Positions 47,753 through 56,977 of a DNA stretch of 64,000 nt are shown here, piece by piece. Within the stretch, counting starts at the first letter, position 1, and the number at the start of each line of letters is the position of its first letter. The DNA is from JBDTSW01 sp963797835. Its GTDB lineage: Bacteria; Actinomycetota; Thermoleophilia; Solirubrobacterales; 70-9. The notes below the pieces were generated by a model. The model worked only from the letters and a program-made list of their open reading frames with translations. It was not told where the DNA came from and did not search any database. The translations under genes and the position numbers were made by a program. The stretch covers positions 99,761 through 163,760 of the forward strand of contig CAWCRN010000015.1 in assembly GCA_963797835.1 (NCBI GenBank), written 5' to 3'.

Positions 47753-48958
47753 GTGAGCACGAGGAGGAGCGGCTCGTTGGCCTCCCTGCGGGAGGGCAAC
47801 CGGAAGCGGGTGATCGACGCATTGCGTGCGCGCGGGGTGGCAAGCCGGGCCGAGGTGGCCCGGATGACCGGCCTGTCCCGCTCCACGGTCTCCACGATCG
47901 TCAGTGACCTGATCGACACCGGGCTGGCCGTCGAGCGAGACGGCCCCCCCGACGGCGAGACCCACGCCGGCCGGCCGCCGGTGATGGTCGCCTTGGACAG
48001 CTCCGCGGGGCTCGCGCTGGCGATCGACTTCGGCCACCGCCACCTGCGGGTCGCTGTCTCCGACCTGGCGCACACGGTGCTCGCCGAGGCGTGGAAGGAG
48101 CTCGACGTCGACCATTCGGCGCGCGACGGGCTGGCGGCCGCGGCGGGTTTCGTCGAACAGGTGCTGGAGGAGGCGAACGGCGACCGCGACCGGGTGATCG
48201 GCACCGTGATGGGCCTGCCCGCCCCGATCAACCTGGCCACCGGAACTCCGCAGGACTCCTCGATCCTCCCCGGCTGGGTGGGGATCGACGCCGCGGCCGA
48301 GGCGAGCGCTCAGCTCGGCCTCCCCGTCGCGGTCGAGAACGACGCCAACCTCGGCGCGTTGGCGGAGTTGGTCTGGGGCGCCGCCAAGGGGCGCACCGAG
48401 GTCGCGTACATCAAGGTCTCGTCCGGCATCGGCGGCGGCCTGATCTCGGACGGACGCCTCACCCACGGCGTCGGCGGCACTGCCGGGGAGATCGGCCACA
48501 CCGTCCTGGCCGAGGGCGGCCCGGTCTGTCGCTGCGGCAACCGGGGCTGCCTGGAGACGCTGGCCTCGGCGCGCGCGGTCGCCAGCCAGCTGAGCGCGAG
48601 CCGCCACGAGGAGATCTCGACCCGCAGGCTGCTCGAGCTGTCCGAGTCGGGCGACGCCGCCGCTCGCCGGCTGATCGGCGACGCCGGACGTGCGCTCGGA
48701 GTCGCCGTCGCCAACCTCTGCAACATCGTCAACCCCGAGTGCGTCGTGATCGGCGGCGACCTCAGCCTGGCGGGCGACGTCCTCCTCGACCCGGTCCGCG
48801 AGGTCGTTCGCCGCAACGCCATCCCCAGCGCGGCCGGCGACACGGAGATCGCCGCCGGGATCCTGGGCGAGCGGGCCGAGATGCTCGGCGCCCTGGCCCT
48901 CGTCATGCACGAGTCCGAGCGCTTCGCGGTGCCGGGCGCGCTGAGCGAGGCCGCATGA
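47753..48958 (+). CDS. ROK-family transcriptional regulator (XylR-like)
   Basis: This intact 401-residue regulator has an N-terminal winged helix (REGNRKRVIDALRARGVASR, then RMTGLSRSTVSTIVSDLI) and a ROK sugar-kinase-like domain. The latter has FGHRHLRVAVSD, the ATP/sugar loop VENDANLGALAE, and the zinc motif CRCGNRGCLE. Such proteins repress sugar catabolic genes until the sugar binds. I chose GTG 47753 because the frame's upstream TTG lies within the TTGACA -35 box. It heads the sugar-uptake locus. Confidence 0.92.
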   Translation: MSTRRSGSLASLREGNRKRVIDALRARGVASRAEVARMTGLSRSTVSTIVSDLIDTGLAVERDGPPDGETHAGRPPVMVALDSSAGLALAIDFGHRHLRVAVSDLAHTVLAEAWKELDVDHSARDGLAAAAGFVEQVLEEANGDRDRVIGTVMGLPAPINLATGTPQDSSILPGWVGIDAAAEASAQLGLPVAVENDANLGALAELVWGAAKGRTEVAYIKVSSGIGGGLISDGRLTHGVGGTAGEIGHTVLAEGGPVCRCGNRGCLETLASARAVASQLSASRHEEISTRRLLELSESGDAAARRLIGDAGRALGVAVANLCNIVNPECVVIGGDLSLAGDVLLDPVREVVRRNAIPSAAGDTEIAAGILGERAEMLGALALVMHESERFAVPGALSEAA

Positions 48959-48995
48959 ACTTGCAGATCAAACCCACAACCGAAGGGAGCACCCC

Positions 48996-50117
48996 ATGAG
49001 GACGCAGACGCAGATGCGCTCGCTGCTCGTGGCCCTCGTCGCGCTCGTTGCAGCGTTGGCGATCGGCGCCTGCGGCGATGACGACGAGGGCGATTCGGGC
49101 GGCGGAGGCGAAACCGCATCCGGAGGAACGATCGCCTTCCTGTTGCCGGAAACCCAGACGGCGCGCTACGAGGCGCTGGACAAGCCGCTGTTCGAGGCCA
49201 AGGTCCAGGAGCTCTGCCCCGATTGCGACATCCTGTACCAGAACGCCGACCAGGACCCGGCGAAGCAGCAGCAGCAGGTCGAGGCCGCGGTCACCGAGGG
49301 CGTGGACGTGATGGTCCTCGACCCGGTTGACTCGACCACAGCCGGCTCGCTGGTCGATCGGGCGGCGCAGGCCGACATCCCGGTCATCTCCTACGACCGG
49401 CTGATCCTCGATACGGAGAACCTCGACTATTACGTCGCGTTCGACAGCCTCGAGGTCGGCCGCCAGCAGGGCGAGGCCCTGACGGAGCGGTTGGTCGAGG
49501 ACGGCAACGACTCCGGCCCGATCGTGAAGATCAACGGCGATCCCAAGGACAACAACGCGACGCTGTTCAAGGAGGGCTCGAACGAGGTGTTCGAGGCCGA
49601 AGGCGTCGAGATCGCCCAGGAGTTCGACACGCCCGACTGGCTGCCCGAGAACGCCCAGCGCGAGATGGAGCAGGCCATCACGTCGGTCGGCAAGGAGGAG
49701 ATCAAGGGCGTCTACGCCGCCAACGACGGCACGGCCGGCGGCGCGATCGCCGCGATGAAGGCCGCGGGGATCGACCCCAAGGAGGTGCCGGTCACCGGCC
49801 AGGACGCCGAGTTGACGGCGGTCCAGCGGATCATCGCCGGTGAGCAGTTCATGACCGTCTACAAGCCGATCCAGCCCCTCGCCGAGGGCGCTGCCGAGCT
49901 GGCGGTTGCGATCGCGAGCGGCGAGGAGCCGTCCGCGGACCTCGTCACGAGCGAGACCGACAACGGCTCCGAGCAGGTGCCGACGGTGGTCATCGAGACG
50001 ATCGCGGTGACGGCCGACAACGTCCAGGACACGATCATCGCGGACGACGTCTATCCGGTCGATGAGATCTGCGCCGGCCAGTATGCGTCGGCGTGCAAGG
50101 ACGCGGGCATCTCGTAG
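48996..50117 (+). CDS. Sugar ABC transporter substrate-binding lipoprotein (XylF-like)
   Basis: This 373-residue lipoprotein has a signal sequence ending in the lipobox LAIGACGDD, then an acidic Gly/Ser linker. The periplasmic-binding-protein type I fold is evident in TIAFLLPETQTARYEAL, QVEAAVTEGVDVMVLDPVDS, VISYDRLIL, VKINGDPKDNNATLF and VPVTGQDAEL. The arrangement and YDRLI motif match D-xylose-binding XylF. It captures sugar outside the membrane and delivers it to the permease. Confidence 0.92.
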   Translation: MRTQTQMRSLLVALVALVAALAIGACGDDDEGDSGGGGETASGGTIAFLLPETQTARYEALDKPLFEAKVQELCPDCDILYQNADQDPAKQQQQVEAAVTEGVDVMVLDPVDSTTAGSLVDRAAQADIPVISYDRLILDTENLDYYVAFDSLEVGRQQGEALTERLVEDGNDSGPIVKINGDPKDNNATLFKEGSNEVFEAEGVEIAQEFDTPDWLPENAQREMEQAITSVGKEEIKGVYAANDGTAGGAIAAMKAAGIDPKEVPVTGQDAELTAVQRIIAGEQFMTVYKPIQPLAEGAAELAVAIASGEEPSADLVTSETDNGSEQVPTVVIETIAVTADNVQDTIIADDVYPVDEICAGQYASACKDAGIS

Positions 50118-50158
50118 GGACCCGTGCGAATACCCTGACGCGCGAGGAGAGGTGAGCA

Positions 50159-50971
50159 ATGAGCCAAACCACCACAAGTGGCGAAGCCCCTCTCTCTGAG
50201 CCTCTCCTCGCGCTGAAGGGCTACAGCAAGAGCTTCGGCGCCGTGGAGGCGCTGAAGGACGTCGACCTCGAGGTCCGGCCCGGCGAGGTGCTGGGCCTCG
50301 TGGGCGACAACGGCGCCGGCAAGTCGACCCTGATCAAGGCGATCGCCGGCGTCCAGCCCGCCGACGAGGGGGAGACCTCGTTCGCCGGCCGATCGGTTTC
50401 GCTGGATTCGCCGCAGGCGGCGACCGGCCTCGGGATCGCGACGGTCTACCAGGACCTCGCGCTCTGCGAGAACCTCGACATCGTCGCCAACCTGTTTCTC
50501 GGCCAGGAGGTGGTCGACGGCGGGCCGTTCGTGCTCGACGAGACGGCGATGGAGCAGAAGACGGACGAGCTGCTCGCGTCCCTGGGGGTGACGACGATCC
50601 GCAGCGTGCGGACCGAGGTCGAGCGCCTGAGCGGCGGCCAGCGCCAGGCGATCGCGATCGCGCGCTCGCTGCTGGGCGATCCGAAGATGGTCCTGCTCGA
50701 CGAGCCGACCGCCGCGCTCGGGGTGGTGCAGACGAAGCACATCCTCGAGCTGATCGAGCGCCTGCGCGAGCGCGGCCTCGGCGTGATCGTGATCTCCCAC
50801 AACCTCGCGAACGTCTTCGAGGTGGCCGACCGGGTCACCGTCCTGCGGCTCGGCCGGATCGTCGGGAACTACCAGGTGAGCGATTCGAGCCGGGAGGAGA
50901 TCGTCGCCGCGATCACCGGCGCCGAGTTCGGCGGCAACGGGGAGCGGCCGACCGAGGAGACACCGCTATGA
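50159..50971 (+). CDS. Sugar ABC transporter ATP-binding protein, single-domain
   Basis: This 270-residue ATPase has Walker A LVGDNGAGKSTLIKA, signature RLSGGQRQAIAIARSLL, Walker B MVLLDEPTAALG and the switch His in VIVISHNLANVFEV. E. coli XylG and RbsA carry two such domains in about 500 residues; this has one, as in many actinobacterial sugar importers. GAGGAGAGG precedes the ATG. It overlaps the permease start by 4 bp. Confidence 0.94.
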   Translation: MSQTTTSGEAPLSEPLLALKGYSKSFGAVEALKDVDLEVRPGEVLGLVGDNGAGKSTLIKAIAGVQPADEGETSFAGRSVSLDSPQAATGLGIATVYQDLALCENLDIVANLFLGQEVVDGGPFVLDETAMEQKTDELLASLGVTTIRSVRTEVERLSGGQRQAIAIARSLLGDPKMVLLDEPTAALGVVQTKHILELIERLRERGLGVIVISHNLANVFEVADRVTVLRLGRIVGNYQVSDSSREEIVAAITGAEFGGNGERPTEETPL

Positions 50972-52182
50972 GCACCGCCGCCGGAGCGCCCCCCGCCGGC
51001 GACGTCGAGGTCCGCGAGCGCTTCTCGCCCGCGGCAATGCTGCGGCGGATGGCGCGCGGCGAGCTCGGCTCGATCCGTGTACTCGTCGGAATCGCGGTCA
51101 TCTGGACGATCTTCCAGCTCGCCAACGACCGGTTTCTCAGCGCGGTAAACCTCTCCAATCTCACCCTGCAGATCGCCGCGGTCGCGACGATCTCGATCGG
51201 CGTCGTCCTGGTGCTGCTGCTGGGCGAGATCGACCTCTCGGTCGGCGCCGTCAGCGGCCTCGCCGCCGCGACGATGGCGGTCCTCAGTGTCAACGAGGGC
51301 CTGGCGCCGGGGTTGGCGATCATCGCCGGCCTCCTGGTCGGCACGACGATCGGGCTCTTCAACGGCTTCATGGTCACGACCTTCGGGATCCCGTCCTTCG
51401 TCGTGACGCTCGCCGGCCTCCTCGCGTGGCAGGGGGCGCAGCTATTCGTGCTCGGCAGCACGGGCTCGGTGAACCTGCCTGACTCCATCATCACCGACCT
51501 CACCTCCACCTTCTTCGAGCCGGCCGTCGGGTGGGCGCTCGGCATCGCGGCGATCGCCGCCTACGCGGGCAGCCTGTTCCTGCGACGCCGGGGCCGGGTG
51601 TCGGCTGGGCTCGATGCCGAGCCCGTGGCCTTGCTCGTGATCCGAGTCGCCCTGGTCGCCGCGGCGATCATCGTCGCGATCGCAATCCTCAACGCAGATC
51701 GCGGCGTTCCGCTGGCCGCCGTGATCGTCGTCGGCCTGACCGTGCTCTTCACCTTCCTCACGGAGCGGACGCGTTGGGGACGGCACGTGTTCGCCGTCGG
51801 CGGCAACGAGGAGGCCGCGCGCCGGGCAGGCATCCGGGTGACCCGAATCAAGGTCTCGGTCTTCGCGCTTGCCTCGACCCTGGCGGCGGCAGGCGGCGTT
51901 CTCGCTGCCTCCCGGCTGCTGTCGGTGAACCAGCAGTCGGGGTCAGGCGACGTGCTGCTGCTCGCGATCGCGGGCCCCGTGATCGCGGGCACCTCGCTGT
52001 TCGGCGGCCGCGGCTTCGTCTGGTCGGCGCTCCTCGGTGCGATCGTGATCGGCTCGATCGCCAACGGCATGGACCTGCTCGCGCTCGACTCCGACATCAA
52101 GTTCATGATCACCGGCGCCGTCCTGCTCCTGGCGGTCACGATCGACGCGGTGACTCGGCGACAGCGCCAGGCGTCAGGCTGA
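50968..52182 (+). CDS. Sugar ABC transporter permease (XylH-like)
   Basis: This intact 404-residue polytopic protein of the BPD_transp_2 family has about ten hydrophobic segments. It contains ISIGVVLVLLLGEIDLSVGAVSG, a conserved XylH/RbsC stretch, plus FGIPSFVVTLAG, GRHVFAVGGNEEAARRAGI and ITGAVLLLAVTIDAV. It forms the channel of the importer with the two neighbouring products. Its stop overlaps the downstream dehydrogenase ORF. Confidence 0.94.
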   Translation: MSTAAGAPPAGDVEVRERFSPAAMLRRMARGELGSIRVLVGIAVIWTIFQLANDRFLSAVNLSNLTLQIAAVATISIGVVLVLLLGEIDLSVGAVSGLAAATMAVLSVNEGLAPGLAIIAGLLVGTTIGLFNGFMVTTFGIPSFVVTLAGLLAWQGAQLFVLGSTGSVNLPDSIITDLTSTFFEPAVGWALGIAAIAAYAGSLFLRRRGRVSAGLDAEPVALLVIRVALVAAAIIVAIAILNADRGVPLAAVIVVGLTVLFTFLTERTRWGRHVFAVGGNEEAARRAGIRVTRIKVSVFALASTLAAAGGVLAASRLLSVNQQSGSGDVLLLAIAGPVIAGTSLFGGRGFVWSALLGAIVIGSIANGMDLLALDSDIKFMITGAVLLLAVTIDAVTRRQRQASG

Positions 52183-53196
52183 AGTCAGCCGCGCTCATCG
52201 GCTACGGCCTGGCGGGGTCGGTCTTCCACGCGCCCCTCATCGAAGCCACCCCCGGGCTGCGGGTGGCGACGATCGTCACCGCCAACCCGAGGCGCGCGGA
52301 GCAGGCAGCCGCCTCGTACCCGGGCGCGCGCGTCGAGGCGAGCGCCGACACGGTCTGGGAGGACGCAGGGCGACACGACTTCGTCGTCGTGGCCACGCCC
52401 AACGACTCGCACGCCCCGCTCGCCCTGCGGGCGATCGAGGCCGGGCTTCCGGTGGTGGTCGACAAGCCCCTGGCGCCCAGCAGCGACGCCGCGCGTGCGG
52501 TGGTCGAGCGGGCGGCCGCCGCGGGCGTCCTTCTCACCGTCTTCCACAACCGGCGCTGGGATTCCGACTTCCTCACCCTGCGCGGGTTGCTCGCCGAGGG
52601 TGAGCTGGGCGAGGTCTTCCGCTTCGAGTCGCGCTTCGAGCGCTGGCGGCCGGAGCCGCCGGGCGAGGCCTGGCGCGAGAGCTCGACCCGCGCCGAGGGC
52701 GGCGGGGTCCTGCTCGACCTGGGCACCCACCTGGTGGACCAGGCTCTGACCCTGTTCGGCCCGGCGGCCACGGTGCACGGCGAGGTCGAGCATCGCCGCG
52801 GCGGGCCCGCCGACGACGACGTCTTCCTCTCGCTGGAGCACGTGTCCGGCGTGCGCAGCCACATCTGGGCCTCGTCGGTCGCGGCGGCGAAGGGGCCGCG
52901 CATGCGGGTGCTGGGAAGCGCCGGCGCGTTCGTCGTCGACGACCTGGACGGCCAGGAGGACGCGCTCAAGGCCGGGATGCGCCCTGGCAGCGGGGCAGTG
53001 GGGTGTCGAACCCGAGGACCGGTGGGGCCGACTGGTGCGCGGCGACGAGGAGAGGCGCGTTCCGTCGGCCGACGGCGATTGGCCCGCGTTCTACCGCCGC
53101 CTGGAGGCGGCGCTGCGTGGCGACGGGGAGGTGCCGGTGGACCCCCGCGACGCGGTGGCCGTGGCCGAGATCCTCGAACGCGCCGCCGGCGAGTGA
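52179..53196 (+). CDS. Gfo/Idh/MocA-family sugar dehydrogenase, one frameshift
   Basis: About 339 residues. Its Rossmann start is AALIGYGLAGSVFHAPLIEA, followed by VVVATPNDSHAPLAL, VVDKPLAPS (the conserved EKP-like Lys) and LLDLGTHLVDQAL. After a frame change near 53000 it ends WPAFYRRLEAALRGDG and VAEILERAAGE. It probably oxidises the imported sugar or a polyol with NAD(P). No ATG, GTG or TTG fits; a CTG at 52179 overlapping the permease TGA (CTGA) is the likeliest start. The length is 3n+1. Confidence 0.88.
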
Positions 53197-53205
53197 GTCC
53201 TGAGC

Positions 53206-55258
53206 CTAGGCGGCCTTGAGCGCGGCGGCGACCGCGTGGCGGGCCTCGTCGGGCTCGAGCACCACCAGGTCGCCGACGCCCCTCAGCGTCTCCCGGACAA
53301 GGTAGTCGACCGAGCCGTACGGCAGCTCGACGACGACGCCGCCGTCGGCAAGCTCCTCCACGACCCGGCGCTTCTCGCGCATCCACCGCGCCCGCTCCGG
53401 TGCGACCCAGACCCGGGCGACCCCCGCGGTCCCCACCTCGCCGCGGACGAGCCAGTCCTGCTCGGCGAGGCGCTCGTCGATGCCCTCCCGCGGCTCGAAG
53501 GTCTCGTCGGAGAGCTTCGCCTCCTTCATCCGGTCGAGGCGGAAGTGGCGCGTGTCCTCCTTGGCGGGGTCGTAGCAGCCCACGTACCACCCGTCTGAGC
53601 TGGAGGCGAGCTCGTAGGGCTCGACCCGGCGCTTGGTGAACTCGTCCTCGTTCTCCTTGTAGTAGTGGAGCTCGAGGATTCGGCGCTCCTCGATCGCCCG
53701 GTGGACGGTGGCGATGATCCGGGGATCGTCGCCAGCGGCCGGGGGCGATCTGGAGCCCCTCCCCGGACGGGTCGTGGCCCAGTGCCTCGACGATCTTCTC
53801 GCGGGCCGTCCCCAGGCCCGACTGCGGCAGGTGGTCTCCGAACAGGTCGATCGCCGCCACCAGCGCCTTCGCCTCCAGCGGCAGCAGGCGCGCCGGGCGG
53901 GCGAAGTTGTCGCCGTAGGTGTCGGAGTCCACCTCGATCTCGTCGCCGACGATCTCGGCGTAGAGCACGTAGGTGCCGCCGCCGAAGTTGACGACGTTCA
54001 GCACATCGATGTCCTCGCGCAGCTCGTCCATCGAGACGTTCAGCTCCTCGAGCACGCGGTCGGTGGCGAGGCTCGCCCCCTCTCGTGTGGAGGAGATCAG
54101 GAGCCCCGCCAGGCTCACCAGCCGGGCGAACCGCTCCGGGCGGATGACGGACTCGGAGCGCCCGTTGGCGCGTCCGCGGCCGTTGGAGTCCGGGGACGGG
54201 CGAGCCACGACCTCGGCGACGCCGAACTCGCCCCGGTGGCGCTTGCGCAGCAGCTCGAGCCGGGCGGTCGCATCCTTCGCCAGCTCGGCCGGCTCCAGCA
54301 GCTTGGCATGCTCGCGCCAGCTCAGCACCCACGAGACGAGCTGGCGCCCCGACGCGTACTCGGTCTCGTAGATCAGCCCGCGACCGGGCGCGCCGTCGGC
54401 CTTCGTCGCCTTGCGCACCTCGCCGTACTTGCCGGATTCGCGCTCGACCAGCCACCCGATCCGCTCGCGCAGGAACACCTTCGCCGTGCCCTCGATCGAC
54501 CCCATCTGCCAGTCGGCGCGCGAGGCGTAGTCGCGGCGGTCGAAGTCCTCGGGAGGGGAGAAGTCGTGCTCGGCCTTGGTCGCGTAGGAGACCTTGCCCT
54601 CGATCCGCGAGAGCCGGAAGACCCGCACCTCCTCGCGCTCGTGGGAGTGACCGATCAAGTAGAACTGGCCGACGCGGAAGACGAGGTGGTAGGGGTCGAC
54701 CTTGCGGTCGGAGACCTCGTCGCGCTGGAGCGAGTAGTAGGAGAACTCGATCGTCTTGCGCCGGGAGATGGCCGTCTCGATCTTCGCCAGGCGCTGGGAG
54801 ACCTCGCGGCCCGAGGCGGGGTCGGCCATGTGGACGTCGACCGGCGCGCGGTCGCCCTTTGCGAGCGGGCTCGGCCGCCCCCAGGAGACCTGCTGCAGCG
54901 CGAGGCGAAGCGGCTCGGCGTAGGCGAACTCGCCGTCGAGCAGCCCAAGCGCGGTCCGCAGCGCCGCCAGCTCGCCGTCGGTGAACTCGATCGGCGGCAG
55001 GTAGTAGTTCTCGGGCGGCAGCGCGTAGAGCTCAGCCTCGAAGAACCCCTCCGAGGGCTTCTCGACCTGGAGCGAGATGCCCAGGCTCTCGAGCTCCGCT
55101 CGGTCGGCGTAGAACCGCCGCGCAAACGCGTCCTCGTTCATCGAGCTGTAGCCCTCGACCTCCCGCTTGATCTCGAGCGCCGAGACCGGGCGGCCGTTGG
55201 CCATGAGGAACGAGATCAGCGAAAGCTGGCGGATCAGCTTCTCGGTGTCCTTCGCCAC
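53206..55258 (-). CDS. pafBC: Fused PafB-PafC WYL-domain transcriptional regulator, one frameshift
   Basis: About 684 residues holding two complete PafB/PafC-like units in tandem. Unit one has a helix-turn-helix start (KLIRQLSLISFLMANGRPVS) and a WYL domain (TIEFSYYSLQRDEVSDRKVDPYHLVF). Unit two begins RPERFARLVSLAGLLISSTR and, after a frame change near 53750, has WYL segment RILELHYYKENEDEFTKRRVEPY. In mycobacteria PafB and PafC form a heterodimer that activates most LexA-independent DNA-damage genes. One frame change gives a length of 3n+1. It starts at GTG 55258. No pup-proteasome gene is adjacent. Confidence 0.9.
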
Positions 55259-55369
55259 TGCTCGATGAGCTTAGTCGCGAGACCACAGAGTCCTCCCCAC
55301 TAATCCCGGTCGTTGCCGCATTTTCCGCTGCCGTAACCGCCCGCTGCGTCTGGAAGACTCCCGCCAACC

Positions 55370-55699
55370 GTGATCGGCGCCGGCACCATCATCAGTCCCA
55401 TCATCAGGATCGTCACGACGGTGGCGATCCTCGGGGCGATCTACCTGTTCTTCCTCAAGCCCACCCTGGACACGACGGAGAGCATCTCCAACAGCGTCGG
55501 CGACTCGATCGGCCAGAGCTTCGACAGCTTCTCGCCGAACGTCCAGGACTCGATCCGCGACGCGCAGAAGCTTCAGAACCAGGCCGAGAAGGCCTCATCG
55601 GCGCAGATCCAGGCCGCGACGAAGCTCCTCAACTGCATCAACGACGCCTCCGGCGACGTCGACAAGATCTCGGCCTGTAGCTCCAAGTTCTCGCCGTAG
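55370..55699 (+). CDS. Small membrane-anchored coiled-coil protein
   Basis: This 109-residue protein starts at GTG 55370, with a single membrane segment (IIRIVTTVAILGAIYLFFL) and then a helical, Ser/Asp/Gln-rich region (ESISNSVGDSIGQSFDSF, then ALQ-poor coiled coil to LNCINDASGDVDKISACSSKF). Two cysteines near the C-terminus may pair. I recognise no family. It is divergent from pafBC with about 110 bp between starts. Confidence 0.7.
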   Translation: MIGAGTIISPIIRIVTTVAILGAIYLFFLKPTLDTTESISNSVGDSIGQSFDSFSPNVQDSIRDAQKLQNQAEKASSAQIQAATKLLNCINDASGDVDKISACSSKFSP

Positions 55700-55794
55700 C
55701 CCCGCCGACGGGCGGGTGGAGGCGCCCCGCGGCGCCGGCCAGGCGCAGCTGCCGCCTCGTGGGCCCCCGCCAGGGCCTCATCCGCGCCACCCGG

Positions 55795-56818
55795 TCAGGC
55801 CGCGCGACCCCCGAAGTAGGCGGCCGAGTCGATCCCCCGGTCGAACCGCGACCAGGCCTCGCCGGCGGGCAGCTCGCGCTCGATCCGGTCGAAGCTGCCG
55901 AGCTTGCCGCCGAGGTTGTCCATGGCGTGGACGAGCGTGGCCTCGCGGGTCGCGGGGACCACGGGCGAGCCGTTCTCGTAGCTGCCGTGGTGGGACAGGA
56001 TGATGTGGAGCACCGCCTGGGCGACGGCCGGGTCGAAGCCCTCGAGCGACTCGATCGTGGAGCGGACCAGGTAGTAGCCCAGCGGGATCTCGCCCTGCGA
56101 GGCGCCCGGCGTCGGTGAGGTCGATCGCCAGCAGGTCGTCGTTGTAGGCCTGGGTCTTCCCGATGTCGTGCAGCAGCGCGCCGGTGACGGCGACGTCGCG
56201 GTCGATCCCCGGGAAGGCGGAGGCCGCGGCGCTGACGGCCTGCGCGACCGAGAGCGCGTGGTCGAGCAGGCCGTGGGCGAAGGCCTGGTGGTAGTACTTG
56301 GCCGCCGGCGCCACCCGGAAGCGCTCCCACGTTGCGGTTCCCTCCCCCAGCAGGCGATCGAGCAGCCGGGCCAGGTCCGGGTGCTGGATCGTGGCCACCA
56401 GATCGCGCATGTCGGCCTCGAGGCGCTCGGCGGGGATGCCGGGGCCCTCGGCCAGGTCGGCGTGCTCGTACTCGTCGTCGCGGGCCGGGCGCAGAGCCTG
56501 GATCGTGATCTTCGCCCCGTACTGCGGGTGAACCGAGAACGGGCCCTCGACGAAGACGACCGAACCGGGTGCGCAGACGTCGAAGCAGTCGTCGACGCCC
56601 TCCCAGAGGACGGCCTCGATCGTGCCGGTCCGGTCCGCCACCTTGAGGCGAAGGAAGTCCTCGCCGTTGCGGCGGGTGCGCCGCTCGCGCTCACGCACCG
56701 CGAAGGCCGCGGCCACGGCCTGGCCCTCGGCCAGCTCGTTGACGAAGCAGCGTCCGTTGCCGTTCGGCGAAACGCCCCCGAGCTCGGGCTGGTCGACGAG
56801 TGTCATCGGCTGATTCAT
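55795..56818 (-). CDS. Second YhaM-type OB-fold/HD nuclease, one frameshift
   Basis: About 341 residues from ATG 56818. The OB-fold region reads FAVRERERRTRRNGEDFLRL, then DRTGTIEAVLWEG and FVEGPFSVHPQYG. The HD domain has LDHALSVAQAVSAAA, ALLHDIGKTQAYN and, after a frame change near 56105, HIILSHHGSYENGSP with HAMDNLGGKLGSF. The layout is that of YhaM 3'-5' exoribonucleases and matches the gene at 13110-14033, with better conserved HD residues. The length is 3n+1. Confidence 0.85.
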
Positions 56819-56977
56819 CTTCGCTTTCAAAGTAGTAAGAGGGCCGGACGGCGCCCGCATCTCCCCCCGGTGCCATCTGTGCTGCGTTAGTGAACCTATG
56901 GTCGCCGGCGCGCGTCCGGATCTGACATGTCACAACCTGCGCGCCACGCGTGACACCCGACCGTCCACGATTCGCGG

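Noticed and set aside
48903..50177. 424-residue minus-strand frame over the binding-protein gene
   Set aside because: It is an antisense shadow. The plus strand carries an intact lipoprotein with signal peptide, ribosome site and family motifs.
52202..53205. C-terminal extension of the minus-strand PafBC frame to about 1,018 residues
   Set aside because: The extra part is the antisense shadow of the dehydrogenase gene and has Arg/Pro-rich low-complexity composition. The WYL domain continues in another frame to a stop at 53206.
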